Positions 52,439-62,767 of a DNA stretch of 64,000 bases are shown piece by piece. Below the pieces are notes generated by a model, which was given only the letters and a program-made list of their open reading frames with translations, ran no database searches and was not told where the DNA came from. The stretch's first letter is position 1; every line of letters begins with the position of its first letter. The translations under genes and the position numbers were made by a program. This stretch comes from Ruminococcus sp. (lineage in GTDB: Bacteria; Bacillota; Clostridia; Oscillospirales; Ruminococcaceae), in the NCBI GenBank assembly GCA_017961625.1, contig JAGCWY010000056.1:7124-71123 (forward strand). The letters are read 5' to 3'.

Positions 52439-54223
52439 TTATTCTTTCGAATACTTCTGAACATAGTCAGTGATGTATTTCCTGCGTTCGGAGAAGAAAC
52501 TGCGGAGTTCACCGACCGCTTCGTCATAGCTGTATTCTCCCGCAGAGCCTCCAAAAGAAATGCGCCAGAAACGGTCATAGGTATCCGTTACCATATCATG
52601 ATACGTTTCTGAAATGCGGTCTATCTCATTCTCCACACGTTCATCGTTGAAATTATTATTTGAGATATCCTCAAAAGTGTCCATAAAGCTCTGCTTGAAG
52701 CCTTCATTTTTCATTGCAGCTTTAAACAGGTCAGTAATAAAGCAGTCTTCTTCCATTAAATTTGAAAGACTGTCGTTATCAGCAAGCGCTTCATGGTAGA
52801 TGCCCGTGCTGTACTCTGTATCGAACAGTATAAAGCGCCATTTTCCGTCGGCGTAAGGATTGCTCTTATCAATGGTCTGTACTCTCCACATCGCCGAATT
52901 TGGAGCGCCCCAGTCGCAGTTGTCTATGTACAGCTCAGTACTTATATAGTCCATAAAGCCCTGCATATCCACAAATTCGCAGAGCTTTTTGTAAGCTGCA
53001 TCGTCAGAAAAATCAGTTTCATTTATCCATTTCCGGAGTTCCTCCCATTCGGCAAATACCTCCTCTGAACCTTCCTCAAGAAGATCCTTTTTTATTATGC
53101 AGACATCTTTTTTGGGAACGCCGTAATGGGCTTTGACAAACGCTGCGTCAAGCTTTTCAGTGATCTCATAATGGCCCCAGTATTCGCCGTTTATGAAGAG
53201 TATACACGGCTCCATGCCCTGAGTAAGGAACTGCCTGTCGGAAACAAGAGACTGTATAAGCTTGTCTCGAAAGCGCGTATACATCGCATCGTTTCCGCAG
53301 TTTCGAAGCATAAAGCTATCGAACTCCGTGACAGGCGCATTGCCGTGCTGGCTCACGACATTTCCCGAAAACAGATCATATACAAGCTTAGGAGCGCCGT
53401 AATCCTTTCTTGCATAAATATTCAGACTTTTCTGCGTGTAGGAACGGCTTGCACCGCCGTGAATACGTATACCAACATTCTGAGAGCATGTGAGCTGACC
53501 GCCTTCAAAGAACTGCACAAAAGCCTCTCTCTCCCATTCCCTGCCCTTCTGAGTGTAATTTGCAGGCAGGAACCAATCCGGAGTTTCGGGATCGTATTCA
53601 TCGCTCTCAAGCCAGTCATCGTAGGTCTTTCCGATCGTATATATTCCATTTTCGTAATCAAAAAGGCTGCTCTCCTCTGTTATGAGTGAGATTGTCTTAA
53701 CGTCATCGTAATAGTCAGCCTTCTCCCTGAAGCCTACAAAATATGTACATGACACTACTCTGCTCTGACTGCCGCTTCCGTCTACAGCTATAGCTCTTAC
53801 CACCGTTGCCTTTTCCACGGGAGAATCCGGCAGATCGTACTTAACAAAATTAGCAGGCTGGGCGATGTCCTTGTGAGCGCTGATGACGTTTTTCTCAGCG
53901 GACCTGTCGCTGATAAGAACAGGCTGTGTGAACCTCTGACTTTCAACACTAGGTACACTTCCGTCGAGAGTATAGTATACGGTGCAGCCGTCGTCAGCTG
54001 TTATGTCAAGATAGAATTCCTCATCATAAAATCCACTTACCGCAGAAAAACGCATTCCCTCTGCCTCAAAGGGCTCTGTCTTAGCCCCCGTCTCTGCCGT
54101 TTCAGTTGGCTGGGGCTTTGATGAAGACTTATCTCCCTCTGAACATGAGGCGAGGAATGATCCACTAATGCCCAGCGTTAAGATAAAAGCTGCACTTATA
54201 ACAGTTTTTGATCTGTATTTCAT
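52439..54223 (-). CDS. CotH-family lipoprotein
   Basis: 594 residues from the ATG at 54223 (AAGGAG, 8 bases upstream); a longer frame lacks an RBS. Lipobox LASC, a short linker, then a chitobiase/FN3-like beta domain (YYTLDGSVPSVES). The CotH domain follows over roughly the last 400 residues: VGIRIHGGASRSYTQKSLNIY, ILFINGEYWGHYEITEKLD, YIDNCDWGAPNSAMWR and FILFDTEYSTG, where D-x-E stands for the D-x-D metal site. It probably acts as a membrane-tethered kinase-like protein outside the cell. It follows the 122-residue membrane protein by 29 bases in one operon. Confidence 0.85.
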   Translation of the reverse strand: MKYRSKTVISAAFILTLGISGSFLASCSEGDKSSSKPQPTETAETGAKTEPFEAEGMRFSAVSGFYDEEFYLDITADDGCTVYYTLDGSVPSVESQRFTQPVLISDRSAEKNVISAHKDIAQPANFVKYDLPDSPVEKATVVRAIAVDGSGSQSRVVSCTYFVGFREKADYYDDVKTISLITEESSLFDYENGIYTIGKTYDDWLESDEYDPETPDWFLPANYTQKGREWEREAFVQFFEGGQLTCSQNVGIRIHGGASRSYTQKSLNIYARKDYGAPKLVYDLFSGNVVSQHGNAPVTEFDSFMLRNCGNDAMYTRFRDKLIQSLVSDRQFLTQGMEPCILFINGEYWGHYEITEKLDAAFVKAHYGVPKKDVCIIKKDLLEEGSEEVFAEWEELRKWINETDFSDDAAYKKLCEFVDMQGFMDYISTELYIDNCDWGAPNSAMWRVQTIDKSNPYADGKWRFILFDTEYSTGIYHEALADNDSLSNLMEEDCFITDLFKAAMKNEGFKQSFMDTFEDISNNNFNDERVENEIDRISETYHDMVTDTYDRFWRISFGGSAGEYSYDEAVGELRSFFSERRKYITDYVQKYSKE

Positions 54224-54252
54224 AAATATCTCCTTGATTCGAATATTGTATG

Positions 54253-54621
54253 TTATAATCTGCTGATCCTTATCTTGATCCACAGCAACAGTACAGCTAT
54301 GCAATTTATACCTATCACCGCTATTGCCATGGTCTTGTTTTTATCTTCTCCAACAAGTACCATAAAGAACCAGAATGCCGACATGAGAAAAGCTCCGATC
54401 AGCGCAAGTACAAGTCCTGCCAGCTCGGCTTTATCATTAGCCCGGCACAGCTGTATTATTTCTGTAATTATAATAACAGGCAGTACCGGAAGCATCATTG
54501 CCGTCAACAGCAGCAGGACTCCCGGAGATTCAGCCCGGTCTGCATTACTAATACAGACCGCTCCATAAGTAATAGCCGAGGCCATGATAAGAACGATAGA
54601 AAATAATCTACGCTTGTCCAT
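54253..54621 (-). CDS. Four-TM membrane protein, unknown function
   Basis: 122 residues with four hydrophobic helices (about 6-24, 33-56, 66-89, 96-118) and short polar loops. No family recognised. First gene of the operon with the CotH lipoprotein. The ATG at 54621 lacks a strong RBS. Confidence 0.65.
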   Translation of the reverse strand: MDKRRLFSIVLIMASAITYGAVCISNADRAESPGVLLLLTAMMLPVLPVIIITEIIQLCRANDKAELAGLVLALIGAFLMSAFWFFMVLVGEDKNKTMAIAVIGINCIAVLLLWIKIRISRL

Positions 54622-54741
54622 TTACTTCAACTCGCTTTCCGACTGACAATTTCCGGAATACCTACAGATTCACATATCCAGCCCCGTTGAGCTTTACCTG
54701 TTATTTTATAAAAAAACTTGCAATGCGACGTCTTTTATATT

Positions 54742-54770
54742 ATTATAACTTATAAGGGAAGCAACGTCAA
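54742..54770 (-). promoter_or_regulatory. Promoter of the membrane protein/CotH operon
   Basis: TTGACG (54765-54770) and TATAAT (54742-54747) have 17-base spacing on the minus strand; leader about 115 bases. A palindrome GCACA-TT-TGTGC at 54865-54876 lies between this promoter and the divergent sigma gene and could be an operator for either. Confidence 0.6.
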
Positions 54771-54995
54771 GCGCTGCATATTATCAGCCGTCTGATACTT
54801 GCCTCATTATAGTTTTATGTATATTGCAAGAGAACTTTTGTACTACATGCACACAATCGCAAAGGCACATTTGTGCACATCGCCGAATTTCAAACTTGCC
54901 TGCAACAATTCAGGCTTTTTCTAACACTTAATGAATGAACTTGCACCGAAGAAGTGCAAAGCTTCTTAAAAATAGATTCAAAGGAGGGATCCATT

Positions 54996-55502
54996 ATGAA
55001 AGACAATACCGAAGACGTTAAACTCGCACAGCAAGGCAGTACGGAAGCCTTTGCGAGACTTTACTCTTATGTCTACAAGGATATGTACCACATTGCGTTA
55101 TACAGCTTAAGAAGCTCCCACGACGCTTCAGATGTTGTGAGTGATACAGTTCTTGACGCTTTTTGTTCCATAAAAAAATTACGCGATCCGTCGCTGTTCC
55201 GCAGCTGGATACTCAAGATACTCTCTGCAAAGGTAAAACAGAAGCAGAGAGAGTACTTCGCAGCCGGAGAAGAGCTCAGCGACGACGCTAAGATAGACAG
55301 CTTCAACTATGAGTCATCAGAGCTCAAAGAAGCCCTCGGCAAGCTTGACGGCGAATCACGCTTACTGTTGTCCATGTCAGTTCTTGGCGGCTATACGAGC
55401 GACGAGATAGCTGAAATATGCAAGATAAAAGCTAACACAGTACGTTCAAAGCTGTCGCGTATCAAGGAGAGGCTCAGACTTGAGCTCACTCCTGAAATAT
55501 GA
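54996..55502 (+). CDS. ECF-type RNA polymerase sigma factor
   Basis: 168 residues from the ATG at 54996 (AAGGAGG upstream); the longer frame was rejected. Region 2: SHDASDVVSDTVLDAFCSI and LFRSWILKILSAKVKQ. Region 4: LLLSMSVLGGYTSDEIAEI then ANTVRSKLSRIKERLR. Eighteen bases before the beta-propeller membrane protein, forming the third sigma/membrane-protein pair of the window. Confidence 0.92.
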   Translation: MKDNTEDVKLAQQGSTEAFARLYSYVYKDMYHIALYSLRSSHDASDVVSDTVLDAFCSIKKLRDPSLFRSWILKILSAKVKQKQREYFAAGEELSDDAKIDSFNYESSELKEALGKLDGESRLLLSMSVLGGYTSDEIAEICKIKANTVRSKLSRIKERLRLELTPEI

Positions 55503-55520
55503 AAAGAAAGGAGTATCATT

Positions 55521-57878
55521 ATGAACGATAAAGAGGTTAGAAAGATGCTGGAAAATGAACAGATACCTAAAGAGCTCGAACCTGAAAACATCAAACTGAT
55601 GCTTGATCAGAAGGCTCCGGCATTAAAGAGAAAAAAGATCACTGCTGTATCGCGCTTTGTAGCAATAGCAGCAGCTTGTGCAATAGTCAGCGGAACTGCT
55701 GTACATTTTGCATCAAAGAAGAGAAACTCATTTACAGAAGACACAACCGTGACCCCAACAACAGCAGCTGAAAATACTGCGGCAGAGCCGAATCAGAATG
55801 TCTCCGACGACTTCACTAATCCCATCAAGGCTCCTTATATGAGCAGCATAAAGGATTACAGCGATATATATTCCTTGTTCTCGGACAGCGCAGAAAGGTA
55901 CAAAAAGGAGTACTACAAGAGCAGGAACCGCGTTATTTCCGGTGTTAATGATGATGAAGCCGATCTCTCGACGACTATAGAAAACGAAGACCAGGCATTT
56001 ACTGAACCTGCCGGAGGAAAGGGCGGCGGCGGAGATTACTCCACTACCTTCAATCAGGAGGAGAACGTTCTTGAAGCTGACATCGTAAAGACTGACGGTG
56101 AACGCATCTACAGTATCGGAAACTACGGAATAAACTCCGTTCTTCACATTACTGACGCAGACGACGGAGAACTCAGCAATCTTTACACCATCAATCTGTC
56201 AGACGAGATGAACAGCTTACTTGGTGATGGATATATACATAAGCAGACCTATACCCGTGAAATGTATATCTATGACGATATGGCTCTCGTTATAGGCACG
56301 ACCATTGGTCAGGATAAATCAAGCTACAACGAAGAATACATGTGGTATTTGAATTCAAAGACAGTCACTTTTGTGGCAGCTTATTCCCTTGACGATTCAC
56401 ACGAATGCTTAGGTATATACTATCAGGACGGTTATTTCAACGATGTCCGCATCTCTCCCGACGGTTATATGTATCTCATAACCAATCACAACACATATAA
56501 CTACATCAGTGTAGACGGTGCTGAAGACGTTGAAAGCTATATTCCCTCCTACGGCATGTCTACAGATATAAAGTGCATAGAACCTGAAAATATCTATGTA
56601 CCCAAAACCGAACTCTCACCCGGAAGAACTATCGCATATTCTGTGATTGGAAGCCTTGACCTTAACGTATCGAAAAAGATGGCTCCTGCCTCTATCAAGG
56701 CATTGGTACACAACGATAATAATTACGGATACGGAACTCAAATCTACTGTGCACCCAATAATCTCTACATGGTTTCATCCGATTATTACAGACTTCCTTA
56801 CGAAAATGTTGAATACGGTCATGTTGAAGTAAATACAAATTCGAGCCATATAACCCGAATTGCTATAAATAAAGGCGAGATTACTCCTGCCGCTTCTGCA
56901 AAGGTAGAAGGTATTGTAAATGATCAGTTCTCAATGAGCGAGTACGACGGATACTTCCGCATTGCTACTTCAAGAAACACAAGCACTATGGAGTACACAA
57001 AGGGCGAGTACTATGATTACAGCGACTATTACGAATATGAGGGCAACGCTGATGAAGCCGACGAATTCATTCCTAAGCGTGTCGAATACGGCTATTATGA
57101 TTATAAGGACAATAAGATGGACAATGTCCTTTACGTGCTCGACCTTGAGCTCAATGAAATCGGAAGCATTGACGATTTTGGCGTTGACGAATATGTAAGG
57201 TCTGTCAGCTTCAGCGGCGACAAGGCTTACATCACTACATTCAGGCAGACGGATCCCCTCTATGCTATAGACCTCAGCGATCCCGCTTCACCTGCTATAC
57301 TTTCCGAATTCAAGATGAACGGCTACAGCAGCTATTTGCAGCAGTGGAGCGACGGACTGCTCCTCGGCTTCGGCCCTGACGCAGACGACGAGGGTGGAGT
57401 TATCGGTGTAAAGCTGACGATGTTCGACAATTCTGACTCTAACGATATCAAGGCTATAGACTCATACAGCATGATCTGGTCTGATTATATAAACGACGAT
57501 TTCAGTTACATGACATCTTATGCAGTATGGGACCGCAAGGCACTCCTCATAGATCCTAAGAAAAATATAATAGCATTCCCGTACACTGCAAATATATATG
57601 ATGAAGATTATTCATCGGAGTATACAGAGTATTACAAGTTCTTCTCCTATAAGGACGGAAAGCTCGTAGAAACAGGAACTCTTTCAGGCGATTACGACAA
57701 GGACGAGGTCAACTACACTGGCAGCAATATAAGAGCTATATATATCGGCGACTATGTATATATGATAACCGGCGACGGTATAACCTCCGCTGATATGGAG
57801 ACCATCACTCCTCAGGACAGCATCACCTTTGAAGAAACTTATGAATACGAATATCCAGACGAAGATTACGAAGGATAA
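55521..57878 (+). CDS. Membrane-tethered beta-propeller protein, candidate anti-sigma factor
   Basis: 785 residues. Cytoplasmic N-terminus 1-43 (MNDKEVRKMLENEQIP), one TM about 44-63, a Thr/Glu linker, then a C-terminal-type beta-propeller (Beta_propel family) from about 175. The family's opening signature is clear: YSTTFNQEENVLEADIVKTDG, then repeated blade motifs (VSFSGDKAYITTFRQTDPLYAIDLSDP, GFGPDADDEGG). Very rich in Tyr and Asp. In other clostridia this family follows an ECF sigma factor, so an anti-sigma role with an outer sensing domain is inferred. AAAGGAG precedes the ATG. Confidence 0.82.
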   Translation: MNDKEVRKMLENEQIPKELEPENIKLMLDQKAPALKRKKITAVSRFVAIAAACAIVSGTAVHFASKKRNSFTEDTTVTPTTAAENTAAEPNQNVSDDFTNPIKAPYMSSIKDYSDIYSLFSDSAERYKKEYYKSRNRVISGVNDDEADLSTTIENEDQAFTEPAGGKGGGGDYSTTFNQEENVLEADIVKTDGERIYSIGNYGINSVLHITDADDGELSNLYTINLSDEMNSLLGDGYIHKQTYTREMYIYDDMALVIGTTIGQDKSSYNEEYMWYLNSKTVTFVAAYSLDDSHECLGIYYQDGYFNDVRISPDGYMYLITNHNTYNYISVDGAEDVESYIPSYGMSTDIKCIEPENIYVPKTELSPGRTIAYSVIGSLDLNVSKKMAPASIKALVHNDNNYGYGTQIYCAPNNLYMVSSDYYRLPYENVEYGHVEVNTNSSHITRIAINKGEITPAASAKVEGIVNDQFSMSEYDGYFRIATSRNTSTMEYTKGEYYDYSDYYEYEGNADEADEFIPKRVEYGYYDYKDNKMDNVLYVLDLELNEIGSIDDFGVDEYVRSVSFSGDKAYITTFRQTDPLYAIDLSDPASPAILSEFKMNGYSSYLQQWSDGLLLGFGPDADDEGGVIGVKLTMFDNSDSNDIKAIDSYSMIWSDYINDDFSYMTSYAVWDRKALLIDPKKNIIAFPYTANIYDEDYSSEYTEYYKFFSYKDGKLVETGTLSGDYDKDEVNYTGSNIRAIYIGDYVYMITGDGITSADMETITPQDSITFEETYEYEYPDEDYEG

Positions 57879-57941
57879 TTTGCGCAGGAAAAGAAAGAGA
57901 TAATAAAGTGTTTCATAATATGATCCACCTTTGAAACAACA

Positions 57942-57978
57942 GCAAAACAGGCGGCAATTGATGTGTCGCCTGTTTTGC
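57942..57978 (+). terminator. Terminator of the sigma/beta-propeller operon
   Basis: A perfect 12-bp stem (gcaaaacaggcg with cgcctgttttgc, 13-base loop) lies 64 bases after the stop codon. Confidence 0.7.
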
Positions 57979-58042
57979 ATTTATAAAAGTTTACCTCAGT
58001 CTGACTTTTGTACACCTGCCACTGACGCACTTTTTTTTAAAA

Positions 58043-58073
58043 AATACCGAGCCTGCAATTCGGGCTCGGTATT
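58043..58073 (-). terminator. Terminator of the putP-like gene
   Basis: A perfect 11-bp stem (aataccgagcc with ggctcggtatt), followed on the minus strand by a T-rich run. Confidence 0.8.
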
Positions 58074-58092
58074 ATACTTTCTGTCAAAGCGT

Positions 58093-59631
58093 TCACTTGC
58101 TGAGTTCAGCTTTTACTGTATCAAATTCTTCTGTTATTTCCTTTTCCGGAGCTCCGGTTATCAGCGAAACTATTATAACTGCCACAAGTGCGCATATGAA
58201 TGCGGGAAGAAGTTCATATATCGCAAATATTCCGCCGACAGGCGCTATAACGAACTTCCATACAAATACCATTACCGCACCGACTATAAGGCCTGCGATA
58301 GCTCCCCACCTGTTTGAACGCTTCCAGAAAAGAGCTGTCAGCATTACCGGACCGAAGGTAGCTCCGAAGCCTGCCCACGCAAAAGATACTACTCTGAATA
58401 CAGAGCTGTCCTGATCCCATGCAAGTATGATACCCAGTGCTGCTATTACAAGAAGCACTGCTCTTGCAACTGTCATAGAAGTCTTGTCGCTCATCTTCAC
58501 GTTGAATACTCCCTTGAGGATGTTCTCGGACATTGAAGACGAAGCTGCAAGGAGCTGGGAATCGGAGGTAGACATGGTACATGCAAGGATACCTGCAAAT
58601 ACAAGACCAGCTATGACTGCAAGTCCAGCATGATGCTCGCTCATGTACTGAGTAATTTTAATAACTACCTTTTCCGAGTTGCTGCCGTCAAGCATCTCAA
58701 GCTTACCGCTCTTTGAGAGAGCGTTTCCGATAAAGCCAATAAGTATGGCAATACCCATTGATATAACGACCCACACTGAAGCGATCCTTCTTGATGTCTT
58801 TATCTTGTCCTTGTCTTCAATAGCCATGAAGCGAAGGAGTATATGAGGCATACCGAAATATCCGAGTCCCCATGCAAGTATGGAAGCGATAGTCAGAACG
58901 GTATATTTATCGGCTCCGCCTGTTTCGGTATTATGTATATGGCTGAGTGAAAGATAACCTGCAATTGAATCTGCATTGTCAACAACATTTCCAAAGCCGC
59001 CTGCGGCGCTGACTCCGAATAAAACGATACTGATAAGAGCTACTGTCATAACTATGCTCTGTATCAGGTCCGTTGTACTTGCAGCAAGGAAACCGCCCGT
59101 GCAGGTGTAGGAGATTATGATAACCGCACTGATTATCATTGCAAGATGATAATTCCAGCCGAAAAGTGAGCTAAAAAGCTTTCCGCATGCTGAGAAGCCA
59201 GAAGCCGTATAGGGCACAAAGAAGATCAGGATTATCAGCGCTGATACTCCCATAAGCACTCTGCTGCCATCCTTGTATCTCCTCGAAAAGAAATCAGGTA
59301 TCGTTATGGCTCCGCAGCGCTGACTGTAAACTCTCAGACGCTTTGCAACGAAAAGCCAGTTAAGATAGGTGCCGATAGCGAGACCGATAGCCGTCCATCC
59401 TGCCTCGGCTCCGCCTGTAAGATAGGCTACTCCGGGAAGTCCCATGAGAAGCCAGCTGCTCATGTCGGAGGCCTCTGCGCTCATTGCAGTAACAAGCGGA
59501 CCCAGCTTGCGTCCGCCGAGATAGAAATCTCCGACGTTGTCGTTTTTCTTGGAAAAGATAAAGCCTACTGTTACCATGACAACAAGGTAAGCAATTATCG
59601 TTCCGATAATGATGATGTCTGTGGTGTTCAT
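58093..59631 (-). CDS. putP: Sodium/proline symporter (PutP, SSS family)
   Basis: 512 residues with 13 TM helices, a typical length. YLGGRKLGPLVTAMSAEASDMSSWLLMGLPG (quoted in parts: DFYLGGRKLG, AMSAEASDMSSWLLMG) is the PutP TM1-2 signature, with the conserved A-S-D-M-S-x-W block that binds Na+ and proline. IPDFFSRRYKDGS and TCTGGFLAASTTDLIQ follow, and RFMAIEDKDKIKTSRRIA near residue 265. It imports proline with Na+, possibly as osmolyte. GGAG lies before the ATG. Monocistronic, with own promoter and terminator. Confidence 0.9.
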   Translation of the reverse strand: MNTTDIIIIGTIIAYLVVMVTVGFIFSKKNDNVGDFYLGGRKLGPLVTAMSAEASDMSSWLLMGLPGVAYLTGGAEAGWTAIGLAIGTYLNWLFVAKRLRVYSQRCGAITIPDFFSRRYKDGSRVLMGVSALIILIFFVPYTASGFSACGKLFSSLFGWNYHLAMIISAVIIISYTCTGGFLAASTTDLIQSIVMTVALISIVLFGVSAAGGFGNVVDNADSIAGYLSLSHIHNTETGGADKYTVLTIASILAWGLGYFGMPHILLRFMAIEDKDKIKTSRRIASVWVVISMGIAILIGFIGNALSKSGKLEMLDGSNSEKVVIKITQYMSEHHAGLAVIAGLVFAGILACTMSTSDSQLLAASSSMSENILKGVFNVKMSDKTSMTVARAVLLVIAALGIILAWDQDSSVFRVVSFAWAGFGATFGPVMLTALFWKRSNRWGAIAGLIVGAVMVFVWKFVIAPVGGIFAIYELLPAFICALVAVIIVSLITGAPEKEITEEFDTVKAELSK

Positions 59632-59784
59632 TTTTGACTCCTTTTTATAGATTTAAAAGTGAATTCCGTCCATATAATGTACGCAGGTAAAGCGATAGGA
59701 CGTGACCATCCGACAGCAGGTATCAGGTCTCCAATCTGCGTATAGTCAAGGACTTTAAAATAAAATAATGCTTATTACACGAAC

Positions 59785-59813
59785 ATTATATCACAATGTA
59801 TCAGATTAATCAA
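59785..59813 (-). promoter_or_regulatory. Promoter of the putP-like gene
   Basis: TTGATT (59808-59813) and TATAAT (59785-59790) have 17-base spacing on the minus strand; the leader is about 145 bases with no recognised riboswitch. Confidence 0.6.
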
Positions 59814-59879
59814 CATTTTTTTAAACCCGCCGTTATTTTCATATCAGTAAGAAAATAAAACATGATCTTCATACGCAGT

Positions 59880-59918
59880 AAAAGCCTGTTGAGCAGTGAT
59901 CGATCAACAGGCTTTTTT
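59880..59918. terminator. Hairpin terminator after the ABC exporter operon
   Basis: A perfect 13-bp stem (aaaagcctgttga and its complement, 11-base loop) with T runs in both directions, 78 bases beyond the permease stop. Confidence 0.8.
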
Positions 59919-59995
59919 CAGTGTAATATATTCATTTTGTATTGCAGGTACATAATAGGCCGTCAAACCATCTCCGGCTTAAGTGAGAATAAATT

Positions 59996-62755
59996 TTATT
60001 CCATATTTTTCAGAGCAAGCACCTTCGGTATCCTACGGATACGTATGAAATCAAACAATGTAATGATAAGATAAGCCACAAATACAAGTAGGAATTCCTT
60101 TACAAAGCCAGATGCAGGCAGTATGAATGAGAACCATCCACTCATCTTCATCATAATGAGTTTCCAGAAGAACGCCATAAGCTTGTAGCCTATGTAGACT
60201 GCAAGGAATTCAGATAAGAATACCACGACAGCCGTAGGCACAAGGTAAAGCGAAGCTATCTCTCCGTTTTCATAGCCAAGTATCTTTGTCATGGAGATAG
60301 AGCGTTCATTTTTCTCGATTATTATCTTTGTGAGCAGATACAGTATTATCGCAGCCACGATAAAGCACACGTACTGGAAGTACTTCATATACGCCCCCAT
60401 AGAGTGATCAAGCTGATCCGCCACCTTGATCATATCCTGAGCGGTTATCTCCTTTGCGATATATTCCCTGTCGATATCTGTTATCATATTATCGGACATA
60501 TATCCGCTGAACTCATTCTGCTCCTTGTCAAAAACACTGTTGAATCGTTCGTTGTCCATAAAGACGGCAACTCCGGCAGAATATCCGTATATGTCCTTTA
60601 CCGTCCATTCATATTCCCTGTGCTCGTATTTCTCGGAAAGCGTAATGGTGTCCCCTGCCTTGACATCATACTTATCAGCATAAGCCTTGGTTATATATAC
60701 AGAGTCGTCCCCGCAGCTGCCTAGTTTTACGTATCTGCTGTCATTTTCGATACCGTAAACAGCTACTTCCTCGTTATATGTATCTGACTTTCTTTCCAGT
60801 GATGTCACGGAAAAACGCTCTGCTTCTTCATCCTCTGTGGTTATAGTATTACCGTCGCTGTCCTCGGTACTGCTGAGTATTATCTGATCCTCTGCAAATA
60901 TCATATCCGGCATTGCGTCCTGATAATAGGACAGGGTCTCTGGCATTCCCACAGCCATTGAGATAAGCAGCATCACAAAGGTTATACCTACGAAAAGCAT
61001 CAGGTAATTCGGAATATTCTGCAAAAACACTCTCATTCGGAAACGCTGGAAGAATCTCCATTTTGGCAGTCTTATCGCCTTTTTCCTCTTTTTCTGTTTC
61101 AGGTCATGCCTTAAAAATCTGAGGGGCGAAAGCTTAAGTGTTCTTGTTATGACAACAGCGTTTATTATCAGCATGAGCACGACCGGTACTACAGTTGTTT
61201 TTATAAACGCTTCAGGAGTCCATAAAGTCTCAAACCCCGGCAGGCTGTAGCTGCTGTAGTACATATCCGCAACTGTATTCTTGAACACTGTGTATCCGAG
61301 GATATTTCCTATAACGGCAGCAATAATGACGATAAGCAGCGGAGCACTCATATAGTAGCGTAGAAGCTCTCCCCTGGTGTATCCCGACGCTCTGAGAGTA
61401 CCTATAACTGATGACTCCTGTTCAAGTGTCGTGCTGATAGTTACTGCAAAGATGAAGGCAAGAACAGCGGTGAGGATATATAAAAGAACTCCTCCCATAG
61501 CTTTATCCTTGCCTATATCGTCCTGCGCAAAGTTAAGAGCCTGGTTCGCATAAGCAGGAACATAGTCCTCTATCTTCAGATCTTCCGTATCCGAAACAGC
61601 AGTCTGCGTTATGAGCGCTTTAAGGAAATTCTCCGAAAGCTTCTTTTCCTCATACTCATCGGAAGGCTCCTTATTATATGTGAATGCATAATTGGCACAT
61701 GTATTGGCACGGATACGCTCAAAGCCCCCATCAGTCACCATTCCCACATCAAAAGTAAGAGCGTCGAACATGGTGTCGGTATTGCTTTCATATAGGGCGC
61801 TGTAATCCTCAAAAGCAGCAAGTCCAACTACTTCAAAATCCGTATTTCCTGCGTATAATGTATCGCCCACTTTTATATTTGCATTGTCTGCATGCATACG
61901 GTCGATAATTATCTCGTTGTCATTTTCAGGTACCCTTCCCCTGAGGACATCGTAAAGATCAACGTCACTGCGCTCGGCATAGACACGGATAGTACCGGAA
62001 TAACTGCTGTCCAAAGGCAGAGACTCATCTGTATCCTTATAGAAGAGCTCGTAGATCCTGACCGGAACAGCGTCAAATTCATCATTAAGGCCATAGTGTT
62101 CGGCAAGCTCATCGTACTTATCGTCTATTTCCTTGTCAATCTCTTTTTTTGCCCCGTCCATTGCGTCTGACATGGCTTTTTCATAGTCTTCGGACTCCTT
62201 CGCGGTATTTAGCGCGTCACTGTAAGCCTTATCATAATTCTCAGCGACAGCAGAGTCGTAGGCGGAGCTGATCATGCTCTCACGCTCAGTTTCTGTGACC
62301 TCCACTCCCATTGCCTTGGAAGCATTTATCTGTTTGTCAACAGCAGCAGAGACCTGTGCTTTTATGGCATCCCTTACCTGCTCTCCTACCTTTTCTGCAG
62401 CAGCTTCATCGACGGCTTTTTTTACCTCGTCAGCCGCTTCACTGTAAGCGCGTTCACGATATACCGCAGGAACATCTGCAAGCTCCCCGGTTTCGATAGC
62501 CCTTATGGTCGCTTCATCTGCTTTTATTGACAGCTTAAAGTGTCCGTCCTCACGCTTCATTGCCGTAACATTCTTGTCAAGGGAGATGAGCATACTGTTA
62601 TTTGCAACATACATCCCCGATACGAAGCCAATAGTCACGATAAGCAAGAGTCCTATCATCAGGTATCGCTTCCAATCCCGGAGCATATCTTTCCATACAC
62701 GTATGCGCAGAGGATCCTTCGAACGCCTGCCGAACGAGATACTGTTCTTCTCCAT
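59996..62755 (-). CDS. FtsX/MacB-type ABC transporter permease with coiled-coil insert
   Basis: 919 residues. TM1 about 30-53, then a large extracytoplasmic domain (54-430) whose first 200 residues are a charged helical/coiled-coil stretch (AADEVKKAVDEAA, AKESEDYEKAMSDA) before a MacB-like periplasmic core (VRIYELFYKD, VGDTLYAGNTDFEVVGLA). FtsX domain 1 (about 430-550) has three TM. A second periplasmic core and FtsX domain 2 are at the C-terminus. Such permeases move lipids or peptides from the membrane or work as mechanotransmitters. RBS GGGGGAG. It starts 12 bases after its ATPase gene. Confidence 0.88.
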   Translation of the reverse strand: MEKNSISFGRRSKDPLRIRVWKDMLRDWKRYLMIGLLLIVTIGFVSGMYVANNSMLISLDKNVTAMKREDGHFKLSIKADEATIRAIETGELADVPAVYRERAYSEAADEVKKAVDEAAAEKVGEQVRDAIKAQVSAAVDKQINASKAMGVEVTETERESMISSAYDSAVAENYDKAYSDALNTAKESEDYEKAMSDAMDGAKKEIDKEIDDKYDELAEHYGLNDEFDAVPVRIYELFYKDTDESLPLDSSYSGTIRVYAERSDVDLYDVLRGRVPENDNEIIIDRMHADNANIKVGDTLYAGNTDFEVVGLAAFEDYSALYESNTDTMFDALTFDVGMVTDGGFERIRANTCANYAFTYNKEPSDEYEEKKLSENFLKALITQTAVSDTEDLKIEDYVPAYANQALNFAQDDIGKDKAMGGVLLYILTAVLAFIFAVTISTTLEQESSVIGTLRASGYTRGELLRYYMSAPLLIVIIAAVIGNILGYTVFKNTVADMYYSSYSLPGFETLWTPEAFIKTTVVPVVLMLIINAVVITRTLKLSPLRFLRHDLKQKKRKKAIRLPKWRFFQRFRMRVFLQNIPNYLMLFVGITFVMLLISMAVGMPETLSYYQDAMPDMIFAEDQIILSSTEDSDGNTITTEDEEAERFSVTSLERKSDTYNEEVAVYGIENDSRYVKLGSCGDDSVYITKAYADKYDVKAGDTITLSEKYEHREYEWTVKDIYGYSAGVAVFMDNERFNSVFDKEQNEFSGYMSDNMITDIDREYIAKEITAQDMIKVADQLDHSMGAYMKYFQYVCFIVAAIILYLLTKIIIEKNERSISMTKILGYENGEIASLYLVPTAVVVFLSEFLAVYIGYKLMAFFWKLIMMKMSGWFSFILPASGFVKEFLLVFVAYLIITLFDFIRIRRIPKVLALKNME

Positions 62756-62767
62756 ACTGCTCCCCCC

